From JACKBJ01 sp964549495 (GTDB lineage: Bacteria; Chloroflexota; Anaerolineae; Epilineales; Epilineaceae), in the NCBI GenBank assembly GCA_964549495.1, contig CAZJWJ010000018.1, forward strand, positions 1-64,000: a stretch of DNA of 64,000 nt, in the 5' to 3' direction. The notes beneath the pieces are model-generated. The model worked only from the letters and a program-made list of their open reading frames with translations. It searched no databases and was not told the DNA's origin. Below, piece by piece: positions 1-8,900 of this stretch (positions within the stretch are counted from its first letter, which is position 1; each line of letters begins with the position of its first letter). The translations under genes were made by a program, and so were the position numbers.

Positions 1-2
1 AC

Positions 3-2975
3 GGCGTGGCCGATGGGCCGGACGCCGACGGCGACGGCATCGTCGACTCGGCCGACGACAACGACGCGCTCTTCGGCGAGGATGCCGACGATGCGCCCAC
101 CAATACCGACGGCGACGCCCTGCCGAACTACCTGGATCCGGACTCGAACGACCCGAGCGACACGACGGGCGACGGGGACGGCGACGACATCGACGATGCC
201 GGCAACGGCGGTCTCGACGCGGACGGCGATGGCGACATCGACGACGCGACGGACGACGACGGCGACGGCGCGGCCAACGGGGTCGACGAGGACGACGCCA
301 ACTTCGGCGGCCTGCCGGCCGGCCTGGACTCGGACGGCGACGGCGTCCCCGACGCCTTCGACCTGGACGACGACAACGACGGTCTGCCGGATGCCGAAGA
401 GGGCGACGGCGACCGCGACCGCGACGGCATCCCGAACCGCCTCGACGACGACAGCGACGGGGACGGCATCTTCGACTCGGTCGAGGCCGGCCACGGTCTG
501 GACAGCAACGCGGACGGCGAGCTGGACGCGGGCGAGGCCGGCGGCTTCGGCACCAACGGCTTGGCCGACGACGTCGAGACCAGCCCCGACTCGGGCATCC
601 TGGCCCAGCCGCCCGCCGACGCGGACGCGGACACGGTGATCGACGCCCTGGAGCCCGATCACCGCGACACCGACGGCGACGGCCTGATCGATCCGCTGGA
701 CCCGGACGACGACGGGGACGGCACGGACGACGGCAACCCGAGCCAGGACACCGACGACGAGGTCGGCGATCCGCAAGATCCCACCGACACCGACGGCGAC
801 GGCATCCCCGACTACCTGGACGCCGATACCGGCGACGGCTCGGGCGATGACGTGACCGGCTCGGGCGACGGCGACGGCGACGGCCTGTCGGACGCCGAGG
901 AATGCCCGGACGGCGTCTGCCGCGACAGCGACGGCGACCTGGTGCCGGACTACATGGACGCCGATGACGACGGTGACGGAATCCCAACCCTCGTCGAGGG
1001 CAATGGTGACGCCGACGGCGACGGCAAGCCCGACCATCTGGACATCGACGCCGACGACGACGGGGCCATCGACCTGGTCGAGGCCTTCAACGCCGGCGGT
1101 GGCGGCTTCTTCGTGCTGAGCGCCGTACAGATCCAAGAGCGCCTGCAGCAAGGTGGCGGCGGCGACAGCGACTCGGATGGCATCCCGGATCAGATCGACA
1201 TCGACTCGGATGACGACGGCATCCCGGACAACATCGAGCTGCAGTCGACCCTGGGCTACATCCCGCCCACCGGCAACGACACGGACAACGACGGCCTGGA
1301 CGATGCCTACGATCCGGACTGCACCGGCGCCAACTGTGGCGGGACGGTCGGCGTGCCGATCACGCCCGAGAACACCGACGGGGTTGGCCAGCCCGACTAC
1401 CTCGACCTGGACTCCGACGAGGACGGCACGGACGACCGGACCGAGGGCGATCGCGGCATCTTCGCCCCCGGCTCCGATCTGGACGGCGACGGCCTCAACG
1501 ACGGCTTCGACAACGTCTTCGGCCCGGACGTCAACGACGACATCGACGATCCGGCCACCGACCTGCCCGATACCGACGGCGACGTCCTCTCGGGTGGCGA
1601 CGTCGACTACCGCGACGATACCAACAACATCGGCCTATCGCTGGGCGGTCGGGTCTTCCGCGATCTGGACGACGATGGCCAGATCAACGGGACCGACTCC
1701 GGCGTGGGCGCCGTGCTGCTGCGGCTCTTGGCCGACACCGACGCCTCGGGCGACCTGACGCCCGGTGACGTCGAGATCGACGTCCAGTCCACCGCGGGCG
1801 GCGGCTTCTACCGCTTCGAGGGCCTGGCCGAGGGCGACTACATCGTCCAGGTCGATCCGATCAACTTCGACCCGGCCGGGCCGCTGGTCAGCCTGCACAG
1901 CAGCACCGGCAACGACATCGCCGGCGCGGCGCCCGACCCGGACGACGATGTGGTCGGCGACGACAACGGCGACGAGGTGCCGGGTCTGGGCGTGGCCTCC
2001 CTGGCCATCACCCTCAGCGACGGCGGCGAGCCGCCGGTGGGCGTCGATGGCGACGACACGCTGGGCAACCAGACCCTCGACTTTGGCTTCACCTGCGATC
2101 TCTCGATCGGCGACCAGGTCTTCATGGACCTCGACAACGACGGCGTCTACGAGCCCGGCGATGGCGAGTACGGCCTGAGCTTCGTCGACGTGAACCTCTA
2201 CGAGGACACGGACGCATCGGGCGATCTGAGCGCGCCCGACACGCTGGTCGACAGCACGCAGACCGGACCGGGCGGGCTCTACCTCTTCGACGGGCTCTCG
2301 GCCGGTGAGTTCATCGTCGAGATCGACCTGGTGGCGCTGGGCATCGGCGGTGTGCTGGAGCAGATGGATTCGAGCACCGGCAACGACGTGCTGGGCCAGG
2401 CGCCCGATCCGGACGACGACGTGGACGACGATGACAACGGCACGCCGGTGGTCGGACGTGGCGTGGCCACCCGGGCCGTCACCCTGCTTTGCGGCGCGGA
2501 GCCGGACAAGCCCGAGGACGGCGACGGCCAGGACTCCAACCTGACGCTCGATTTCGGATTCACGCGGCGCGAGCAGCCGACCGGCGTCCAGCTGGGCGGC
2601 CTGCGGGCCGAGGCCTCCGAGACGGCAGTCCGTGTGCAGTGGTGGAGCGTCGACGAGCGTGACGTGGCCGGCTACAACGTCTTCCGCTCCAGCGCGGTCG
2701 ACCGCGACTACGCCAAGATCAACGAGGGCATGCTCGTGGCCAGCGACGATCCGTTGGGCTCGAACTATGCCTTCGACGACCGGCCCGAGGCCGACGGCAT
2801 CTACTACTACCGCATCGAGATCGTGATGGTGGACGGTCGCAGTTGGACCCAGGGCCCGGTCTCCGTGGCCTTTGGCGAGACGGCCCGCCTCCATCGCATC
2901 CACCTGCCCATCCTGCCCCAACGCGTGAGCTTCGGCGAGCTGCCCTCGGGCGGCGCGGCCGAAGGTACGCGCTGA
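3..2975 (+). CDS. Giant secreted Asp-rich repeat protein (TSP3-like, two SdrD-B-like domains, FnIII-like), 5' partial
   Basis: The reading frame is open to the left edge, so the N-terminus lies outside the window. Numbering residues from the GTG at 6, about 1-540 are short Asp/Gly repeats of the form DxDGDGxxD, the pattern of thrombospondin type 3 calcium-binding repeats. Two related beta-sandwich domains of the SdrD-B/Cna-B type follow (about 542-697 and 697-855), each with GDQVFxDLDxDG-like starts and a shared SSTGND...DPDDDV segment. A fibronectin-III-like domain (858-955) precedes a C-terminal RIHLPILPQ motif near residue 963. The role is probably structural or adhesive at the cell surface, with calcium rigidifying the stalk. 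The true length is unknown. TSP3 and B-domain assignments are by motif only. Confidence 0.85.
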   Translation, partial: GVADGPDADGDGIVDSADDNDALFGEDADDAPTNTDGDALPNYLDPDSNDPSDTTGDGDGDDIDDAGNGGLDADGDGDIDDATDDDGDGAANGVDEDDANFGGLPAGLDSDGDGVPDAFDLDDDNDGLPDAEEGDGDRDRDGIPNRLDDDSDGDGIFDSVEAGHGLDSNADGELDAGEAGGFGTNGLADDVETSPDSGILAQPPADADADTVIDALEPDHRDTDGDGLIDPLDPDDDGDGTDDGNPSQDTDDEVGDPQDPTDTDGDGIPDYLDADTGDGSGDDVTGSGDGDGDGLSDAEECPDGVCRDSDGDLVPDYMDADDDGDGIPTLVEGNGDADGDGKPDHLDIDADDDGAIDLVEAFNAGGGGFFVLSAVQIQERLQQGGGGDSDSDGIPDQIDIDSDDDGIPDNIELQSTLGYIPPTGNDTDNDGLDDAYDPDCTGANCGGTVGVPITPENTDGVGQPDYLDLDSDEDGTDDRTEGDRGIFAPGSDLDGDGLNDGFDNVFGPDVNDDIDDPATDLPDTDGDVLSGGDVDYRDDTNNIGLSLGGRVFRDLDDDGQINGTDSGVGAVLLRLLADTDASGDLTPGDVEIDVQSTAGGGFYRFEGLAEGDYIVQVDPINFDPAGPLVSLHSSTGNDIAGAAPDPDDDVVGDDNGDEVPGLGVASLAITLSDGGEPPVGVDGDDTLGNQTLDFGFTCDLSIGDQVFMDLDNDGVYEPGDGEYGLSFVDVNLYEDTDASGDLSAPDTLVDSTQTGPGGLYLFDGLSAGEFIVEIDLVALGIGGVLEQMDSSTGNDVLGQAPDPDDDVDDDDNGTPVVGRGVATRAVTLLCGAEPDKPEDGDGQDSNLTLDFGFTRREQPTGVQLGGLRAEASETAVRVQWWSVDERDVAGYNVFRSSAVDRDYAKINEGMLVASDDPLGSNYAFDDRPEADGIYYYRIEIVMVDGRSWTQGPVSVAFGETARLHRIHLPILPQRVSFGELPSGGAAEGTR

Positions 2976-2982
2976 TCCCTGC

Positions 2983-3144
2983 GGGACGGGGCCGCGGTCG
3001 ATCCGCGGCCTCGTCCCAGGGCTTCGTCCTTTCCCGTCCGTCCGACGCCGGACGGACCCGGACGAAGCGATCTGATCCGTGGCTCCCCCAGGCCACGGAT
3101 GGAGGCCCGAGCGTCCGCTGCCACGAGCGGAGGCTCGGGCCTCC
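2983..3144. terminator. Cluster of four GC-rich hairpins after the surface-protein gene
   Basis: Four inverted repeats follow one another: 2983-2997 with 3003-3017 (15-bp stem, one mismatch, 5-nt loop), 3036-3044 with 3049-3057 (9 bp), 3075-3083 with 3092-3100 (9 bp), and 3101-3112 with 3133-3144 (12 bp, with a further 6-bp inner stem). None has a clear U tract, so classical intrinsic termination is not shown. They probably end or protect the upstream transcript. Confidence 0.6.
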
Positions 3145-3178
3145 GCCATTTGTCGAGAAGTGCCCCGCCGATCGGCTC

Positions 3179-3207
3179 TTGAACTAGAACGCGTGTTCGA
3201 TTACAAT
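3179..3207 (+). promoter_or_regulatory. Sigma-70-type promoter with an embedded LexA-like box
   Basis: TTGAAC (3179-3184) and TACAAT (3202-3207) are separated by exactly 17 bp. Between them lies GAACGCGTGTTC (3187-3198), which fits the Gram-positive SOS box GAAC-RNRY-GTTC. Binding there would block polymerase. It serves the gene starting at 3243. Confidence 0.7.
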
Positions 3208-3242
3208 GGCGTCCATCGACCACAGTCACCGAGGAGCTCGCC

Positions 3243-3716
3243 GTGAAGAACCCCGTCGTCCGTAGCGTCCTGGCCCTCTTGGCCGGCATCGTCGTGGCCA
3301 ACCTGCTCATCTTGCTCATCGAGAACAGCAGCACGCTCTTCGTCGAGCTCCCGCCGGAGCTGCAGGTCGACGCGGCCACCTTGGCCGATCCCGAGCGCCG
3401 CGAGGCCTTCATGCAGGCCTGGGCCGACTACATGCCCAACGCGCCCCTCACCCTGCTGCTCTTCCCGCCCTTGGCCTGGCTGATCGGCAGCGGTGCCGGC
3501 GCCTGGGTGGCGGCGCGTCTCGCGCCGGGCACCGGCCTGCGGCAGGCACTGATCGTGGGCGCGCTGATCCTGATCGGCAGCCTTCTCAACCTCTACCAGA
3601 TCCCGCATCCCAGCTGGATGTGGCTGGTCGGTCCGCTGGCTCCGATCCTCGGTACCTACGCTGGCGCGCGCTGGGCTGGAGCTTTCAGCCCGCCCGCCGT
3701 CGAAAACCCCGCATGA
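3243..3716 (+). CDS. Small four-helix membrane protein, unknown function
   Basis: Not recognised. The 157-residue product has about four hydrophobic segments (residues about 5-25, 75-95, 97-115 and 118-140) and a Pro-rich tail. A GTG start is chosen because GAGGAG lies about 8 nt upstream; no earlier in-frame start is better placed. The gene has its own strong promoter with a LexA-like box, so it may be induced by DNA damage; that is inferred only from the box. Its last 32 nt overlap the 3' end of serC on the other strand, so the two transcripts are antisense at their ends. Confidence 0.75.
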   Translation: MKNPVVRSVLALLAGIVVANLLILLIENSSTLFVELPPELQVDAATLADPERREAFMQAWADYMPNAPLTLLLFPPLAWLIGSGAGAWVAARLAPGTGLRQALIVGALILIGSLLNLYQIPHPSWMWLVGPLAPILGTYAGARWAGAFSPPAVENPA

Positions 3717-4791
3717 AGTCCACCAAGCGCTCGACACCCTCCAGCGGCATGGCGTTGTAGAGCGAGGCCCGGATCCCGCCCACCGAGCGGTGGCCTTTCA
3801 AACCCACCAGTCCGGCGGCTTCCGCCTCGGCCAGGAAGCGCGCCTCCAGTGTTTCGTCGGCCAGCCGCCAGGTGACGTTCATCCAGGAGCGGCTGGCCGG
3901 CTCGGCCGTGCCGCGGTAGAAGCCATCCGAGTTGTCGATGGCCGCGTAGAGCAGGTCCTGCTTGGCCCGATTGCGCCGCTCCATCTCGGCCGCGCCGCCC
4001 AGGCGCTCGACATGCTGCAGACAGCGCCACAGGCAGTAGATGCCGAAGGTGTTGGGCGTGTGGTAGAGGGAGCGCTTGGCGGCGTGGGTCCGGTATTGCA
4101 GCAGGGTCGGCAGATCCTCGCGACCGACTTCGATCAGTTCGCGGCGCAGGATCACGACGGTCAGGCCGGCCGGCCCGAGGTTCTTCTGCGCGCCGGCGTA
4201 GATCAGCCCGCAGCGCGCGACCTCCATCGGCCGCGAGAGAATGTCCGAGGACATGTCGCAGATCAGGGAAACCGACCCTGTCTCGGGCAGGGCATGCCAC
4301 TGCGTGCCGCGGATGGTGTTGTTGGTGGTGATGTGTGCGTAGCGCGCCGCGGGGGTCCAGTCGACCTCCGACGGACTTGGGATGCGCGTGTAGTCTTCGG
4401 CCTCGCCAGTCCATGCGACGCGCGCGCCGCCCAAGACCTCGGCCTCGCGGATCGCCTTGCGGCTCCAGACTCCGGTATCCACGTAGTCCCCGTGCTCATC
4501 CGGCCGGAGCAGGTTCTGCGGGACCATGGTGAACTGCAGGCTGGCCCCGCCCTGCAAGAAGAGGACCTCGTAGTCTTCGGGGATGTCCATTAGCCTGCGC
4601 AGCAGGGCCTGCGCCTCGCGGTTGATGGTGTCGAAAGCCGGCGCGCGGTGGCTGCTCTCCAGGATGGACATGCCGGTCCCGTCGTAGTCGAGCAGCTCGC
4701 GCTGGACCTGCTCGAGCACGGGCAAGGGCAGGGTTGCCGGGCCGGGATTGAAGTTGATCACGCGGCCCCTCGACGTGCGTCCGCCGCTCAT
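3685..4791 (-). CDS. serC: Phosphoserine aminotransferase
   Basis: The enzyme transfers an amino group from glutamate to 3-phosphohydroxypyruvate in serine synthesis (cytoplasm, PLP-dependent class V aminotransferase). The 368-residue product has the family's N-terminal NFNPGPA (13-19), an SHR segment (47-49), QGGAS (80-84), TTNNTIRGTQW (155-165) and the PLP-lysine motif AGAQKNLGP with Lys203. Length is normal for the family. Its ATG overlaps the stop of serA (ATGA, 4788-4791), so the two are translationally coupled. Its 3' end overlaps the convergent membrane-protein gene by 32 nt. Confidence 0.95.
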   Translation of the reverse strand: MSGGRTSRGRVINFNPGPATLPLPVLEQVQRELLDYDGTGMSILESSHRAPAFDTINREAQALLRRLMDIPEDYEVLFLQGGASLQFTMVPQNLLRPDEHGDYVDTGVWSRKAIREAEVLGGARVAWTGEAEDYTRIPSPSEVDWTPAARYAHITTNNTIRGTQWHALPETGSVSLICDMSSDILSRPMEVARCGLIYAGAQKNLGPAGLTVVILRRELIEVGREDLPTLLQYRTHAAKRSLYHTPNTFGIYCLWRCLQHVERLGGAAEMERRNRAKQDLLYAAIDNSDGFYRGTAEPASRSWMNVTWRLADETLEARFLAEAEAAGLVGLKGHRSVGGIRASLYNAMPLEGVERLVDFMRGFRRRAG

Positions 4792-5675
4792 GTTCGATCT
4801 CCACGCGCGTGGTGCTCGGCCACCAGGGCCACGATGACGTCGCCGATGCGGCCCATGTTCTCCTCGGTCGAGGCGCCGATATGCGGCGACATCAGCACGT
4901 TCGGCGCTTGGAAGAGCGGGCTGTCCTCCGGCGGATCGCTGTACCAGACATCGGTGGCGTAGCCGGCCACCTTGCCCGCCTCCAGGGCCGCGGCCATGTC
5001 CGCCTCGTCGACCACCCGACCCCGAGCGGTGTTGATCAAGTAGACACCCTCCTTCATCTTGGCGATGTTGCGCGCGTCGATCAGCCCGCGGGTCTCCGGC
5101 GTGAGGGGCGCGTGGATCGAGATGAAGTCGCAGCGCGCCAAGAAGTCGTCCAATGTCGGAACCAGCTCGGCCAGCTCGTGGTGGCTCAGGAAGGGATCGT
5201 AGGCCAGCACCTGCATGCCGAAGGCCAAGGCGCGCCGCGCGACCTCGCCGCCGATGTGTCCGGCGCCCAGAAGGCCCAAGGTCTTGCCCTGCAATTCGCT
5301 GCGCCGCAGCTCCTTCTTGGCCCAGATGCCATCGCGCATGGTCTGATGGGCCCGCAGCAGGCGGTTGGGCATGGCCAGCATCATGGCCATCGCCAGCTCG
5401 GCCACCGCGATGCTGCTGGCCGCGGCGGTGTTGTGCACCGCCACGCCCCGCGAGCGGGCGTGATCGAGGTCGATATTGTCCAGGCCCACCCCGCCGCGGA
5501 TCAGGAGCTTCAGCGCCGAGGCGCGATCGAGCCAAGCGGCGTCGCAGCGGGTCTTGCTGCGCACCAAGGCCACCTCGGCCTCGGCCAGCCGGCCGGCGTC
5601 ATCGGTAACGGACCCGTAGGCCGCCAGGCGCTCGGGCAGGTCGGCGGAGAAGGCATCGCAGATCAGGATCAGCAT
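4788..5675 (-). CDS. serA: D-3-phosphoglycerate dehydrogenase, short form
   Basis: This NAD-dependent 2-hydroxyacid dehydrogenase should oxidise 3-phosphoglycerate to phosphohydroxypyruvate for the adjacent SerC. Residues 133-142 hold the Rossmann loop (LGLLGAGHIG), Arg60 lies in LLIRGGVGLDNID, and the catalytic His265 lies in SPHIGAST. At 295 residues it lacks the C-terminal ACT or ASB regulatory domains of longer SerA enzymes, so serine feedback through those domains is not expected. The ATG at 5675 is preferred over upstream in-frame codons because GGGAG lies about 8 nt upstream and the family alignment begins there. The serC pairing supports SerA over other hydroxyacid dehydrogenases. Confidence 0.9.
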   Translation of the reverse strand: MLILICDAFSADLPERLAAYGSVTDDAGRLAEAEVALVRSKTRCDAAWLDRASALKLLIRGGVGLDNIDLDHARSRGVAVHNTAAASSIAVAELAMAMMLAMPNRLLRAHQTMRDGIWAKKELRRSELQGKTLGLLGAGHIGGEVARRALAFGMQVLAYDPFLSHHELAELVPTLDDFLARCDFISIHAPLTPETRGLIDARNIAKMKEGVYLINTARGRVVDEADMAAALEAGKVAGYATDVWYSDPPEDSPLFQAPNVLMSPHIGASTEENMGRIGDVIVALVAEHHARGDRT

Positions 5676-5997
5676 CGATTCCGGACTCCCGGGTTGGGTT
5701 GGGCGCCGCGTGAGCCTTCGAACGAGGCCGTGTTCGCATCGCTCGTTTCGGCTGCGCACAGCCCAGCAGGCCCGAAACCGGTCTTGTACACGCAGCCTAG
5801 CCGAACGGCCAGGTTCGACCGCGACGGCTGGCTAGCGCGCGCGCTAGCCGATAATCGTACTCTATAGCGTGGACGTTTCGATCATAGATGATGCCACGGC
5901 GCGCAGGTCGCTTGCGCTGCCGGAGGCGCTGAGCGTACGATAGTGATATCGTCGACATGTATGCCATCGATCTGGGGTACGAAGTAGGGGGAAGAGC
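5676..5997. promoter_or_regulatory. Divergent intergenic region with a 20-bp perfect palindrome
   Basis: This stretch separates serA (minus) from the large VWA gene (plus) and holds no gene I can support. It contains a perfect 20-bp palindrome at 5830-5849 (half-site GGCTAGCGCG) and a looser dyad CGAAC-N6-GTTCG at 5801-5816. Either could be a regulator site. No convincing -35/-10 pair was identified. A GGGGGA ribosome-binding site sits just before the ATG at 5998. Confidence 0.45.
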
Positions 5998-8900
5998 ATG
6001 AAGCTCCGCTTGAAGGGTGTTCCCAGGCAGATCGGCCTGGGCTTGTCGATCTTAGGTCTCCTCGCCCTGGCTTTCGGCCATGCCTCGGCGCAACCCGGTG
6101 GCGATGGCGAGGGCCTTCGCGGCCGCGATCGCGGGAGCTTGCGGCTCGATGCACCATTGCCGGCCGGGCCCGAGGGTTCGGCGCCGATCCTGCCCGCCGG
6201 CCCGGCCCAGTCCACGGTCGTGATGAGCGAGGACTTCGAGGGCAGCTTCCCGAGCCAGGGCTGGACCGTCTTCGACAACGATGGCGCGAGCTCCGGCGAG
6301 TACTTCTGGCGCAACCGCTGCACGGGGGCTGGCAGCGCGCGCAGCGCTTGGGCCGTCGGGGGCGGTGCCCACGGCAACCAGATCGCCAGCTGCCAGGACA
6401 GCTACCCCAACCACGTCGACAGCTGGATGGCCTATGGGCCGATGGACTTCGGCCAGGTCACCGACGCGGCGTTGGACTTCAGCTTTTGGCTCAACAGCGA
6501 ATGCGTCGGCAGCCAGTGCAGCCAGAAGAGCGACCGGTTGTGGGTGCTGCATTCCACCGATGGGCAGAACTTCGATGGCCCCTGGTGGGCCGGCGATTGG
6601 TTCGACGATCCATCGGCGGTCAACGGCTGGGTCTCCGATACGGTCGATCTGAGCGCCCTGGCCGGCGAGTCGCGGGTCTGGATCGCCTTCGTCTTCCAGA
6701 GCGACGGCTCGACGAACTACCCCGGCGGCGCCTACGTCGACGACGTGGCCCTGCGCGTGGACACCGGCAGCTGCCCGCCGGCCACGGCCAGCATCCAAAC
6801 CCTGACCACCGACCGATCCTGCTATGCGCCCGGCGCCCAGATCGGCGCCTTCGTCAGCGTCAACACCACGCAGCCTGGCCAGCAGGTGAAGCTGGAGGTC
6901 CAGTTGGCGCAGTTCGACGTGATCTGGGCTTGGGAGGAGGTGGTCTTCACCGCGCCGGGGCAGCAGGTGGTGCCGCTGACCGTGCCATCGGATCTCTTCC
7001 CTGACACCTATACGGTCCGGGCCGTGGTCACCGACGCGGGTAGCGAGTGCTTCCAGGACATGGCCGAGGTCCAGGTGACCATCGATCCTGCCTGCGGCAC
7101 CGCCACCGACGTGCCGGCCACGCCCGGCCCCTCGCCCACGCCCAAGCCGCCGCCCTGTCCCAATGCCGGCCCGGTGGACGTGGTCTTCGTCATGGACACC
7201 TCGGGCTCGATGGACGACGAGTTCCAGGCCCTCTGCGGGCAGATCTCTAGCGTCGTCTCTCAGCTTCAGAGCATGGGCATCAGCGTGAACTACCGCATCC
7301 TGGGCATCACCGAGACCCGGTCCTGCGCCACGCAGACCGTCCAGGGCCTGGTCCCGGGCGGCCGCGTGAACGACCTCGAGGATTGGGCGCCGGCGGTGTC
7401 CGACCTGTCGGGCAGTTACAGCTGGCAGCCGGGCCACACGCGGCTGATCATCCCGATGAGCGACGAGGGACCCGAGGACGGCGATCCGGTCAACGACCCC
7501 GGCGACGATCGTGACGCGATCAACGTCGCCATCTCGCTGGCCAAGGCCAACCAGGTCGTCGTCTCGCCGGTCTTGGGCTCGGGTCACGAGTCCAACCCGG
7601 CCATCGCCAACCTGGCCGGCGCCCTGGCCTCGGCCACCGGCGGCCAGGTCTTCGAGTCCAGCGACCCGGCCAGCGATCTGGCCGACGGCATCTCGGACCT
7701 CATCGGCGCGGCGGCCTGCACGCCGGTGGTCTGCTGCGTCGAGCCGATCTGCGTCAACTCGGCGGGCGAGACGGTCCGGGTCCTCGGCAGCACCTTCTTG
7801 CCCGGTGCCAGCGTCCAGTTCGGAGGGCAGACGGCGCGCGACATCGTCCGCGTTTCGGACGGTGAGCTGCGCGCCCGGCCGGCGGCCGGCCTGGGCTTCG
7901 GGACCTGGGACGTGACGGTGATCAACCCGCCGGGCGGCTGGACGCATACCCTGCCGGCCGGCCTGCAAGTGGGCAACTGCGCCGGCACGCCGACGCCCAC
8001 AGCCACCTGGACGCCGCGACCGCCGCAGACGCCGACGCCCAGCGCCACGCTGCGGCCGACGGTCACGCCCAGCTTCACCCCACCGCCGACCCTGCCGCCC
8101 GAGCAGCCGCCCTGTCCAAACGCCGGCCCGGTGGACGTGGTCTTCGTGATGGACACCTCGGGCTCGATGGACGACGAGTTTGGCGCCCTCTGCGACCAGG
8201 TCGACCAGATCGTGGCGCGCTTGGGGCGCATGAGCGTAGGGCTGCGCTACCGCGTCCTCGGGATCTCCGAGGGACGCGCCTGCGCCGCCGACCACGTGGC
8301 GGGGCTCGTGCCCGGCGGTCGGGTGGACCATCAGGAGGACTGGGCCGCGGCGGTGGTCGACCTGTCCGGCAGCTACGCCTGGCAGGCCGGCTACCGACGC
8401 CTGATCGTGCCGATCAGCGACGAGGGTCCTGAGGACGGCGACCCGGTCAACGATCCAGGCGACGACCGCGATGCGATCCACGCCGCCATCGCCGCCGCGC
8501 GGGCCCGGGGCGTCATCGTCTCGCCGGTCCTGGGCACCGGCTACGGCAGCGCCATGGAGACCCTGGCCCAGGCCCTGGCCCAGGGCACCGGCGGACGGGT
8601 CTTCCGCAGCAGCGATCCGGCCAGCGACCTGGCCTCCGGCCTGGTGCAGCTGATCGGGGCCGCGGCCTGCACGCCGACCATCCGCAGCGTCGAGCCGCCC
8701 TGCATCGAGACCGCCTCCGAGACCATCCGCATCCTGGGCGATACCTTCCTGCCCGGCGTGATGGTCGAGATCGGCGGCCGGCCGGCCCAGGGCGTCATCC
8801 GCATCTCGGACTCCGAGATCGCCTGCCGCGCCGACCCGGCCCTGGGACAAGGCATCTTCGACGTCAAGGTGATCAACCCACCCGGCAACTGGAGCCACAC

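Noticed and set aside
5801..5816. A fourth LexA box, CGAAC-N6-GTTCG
   Set aside because: The spacer is 6 nt instead of 4, so it does not fit the GAAC-N4-GTTC form. It is recorded only as a dyad.
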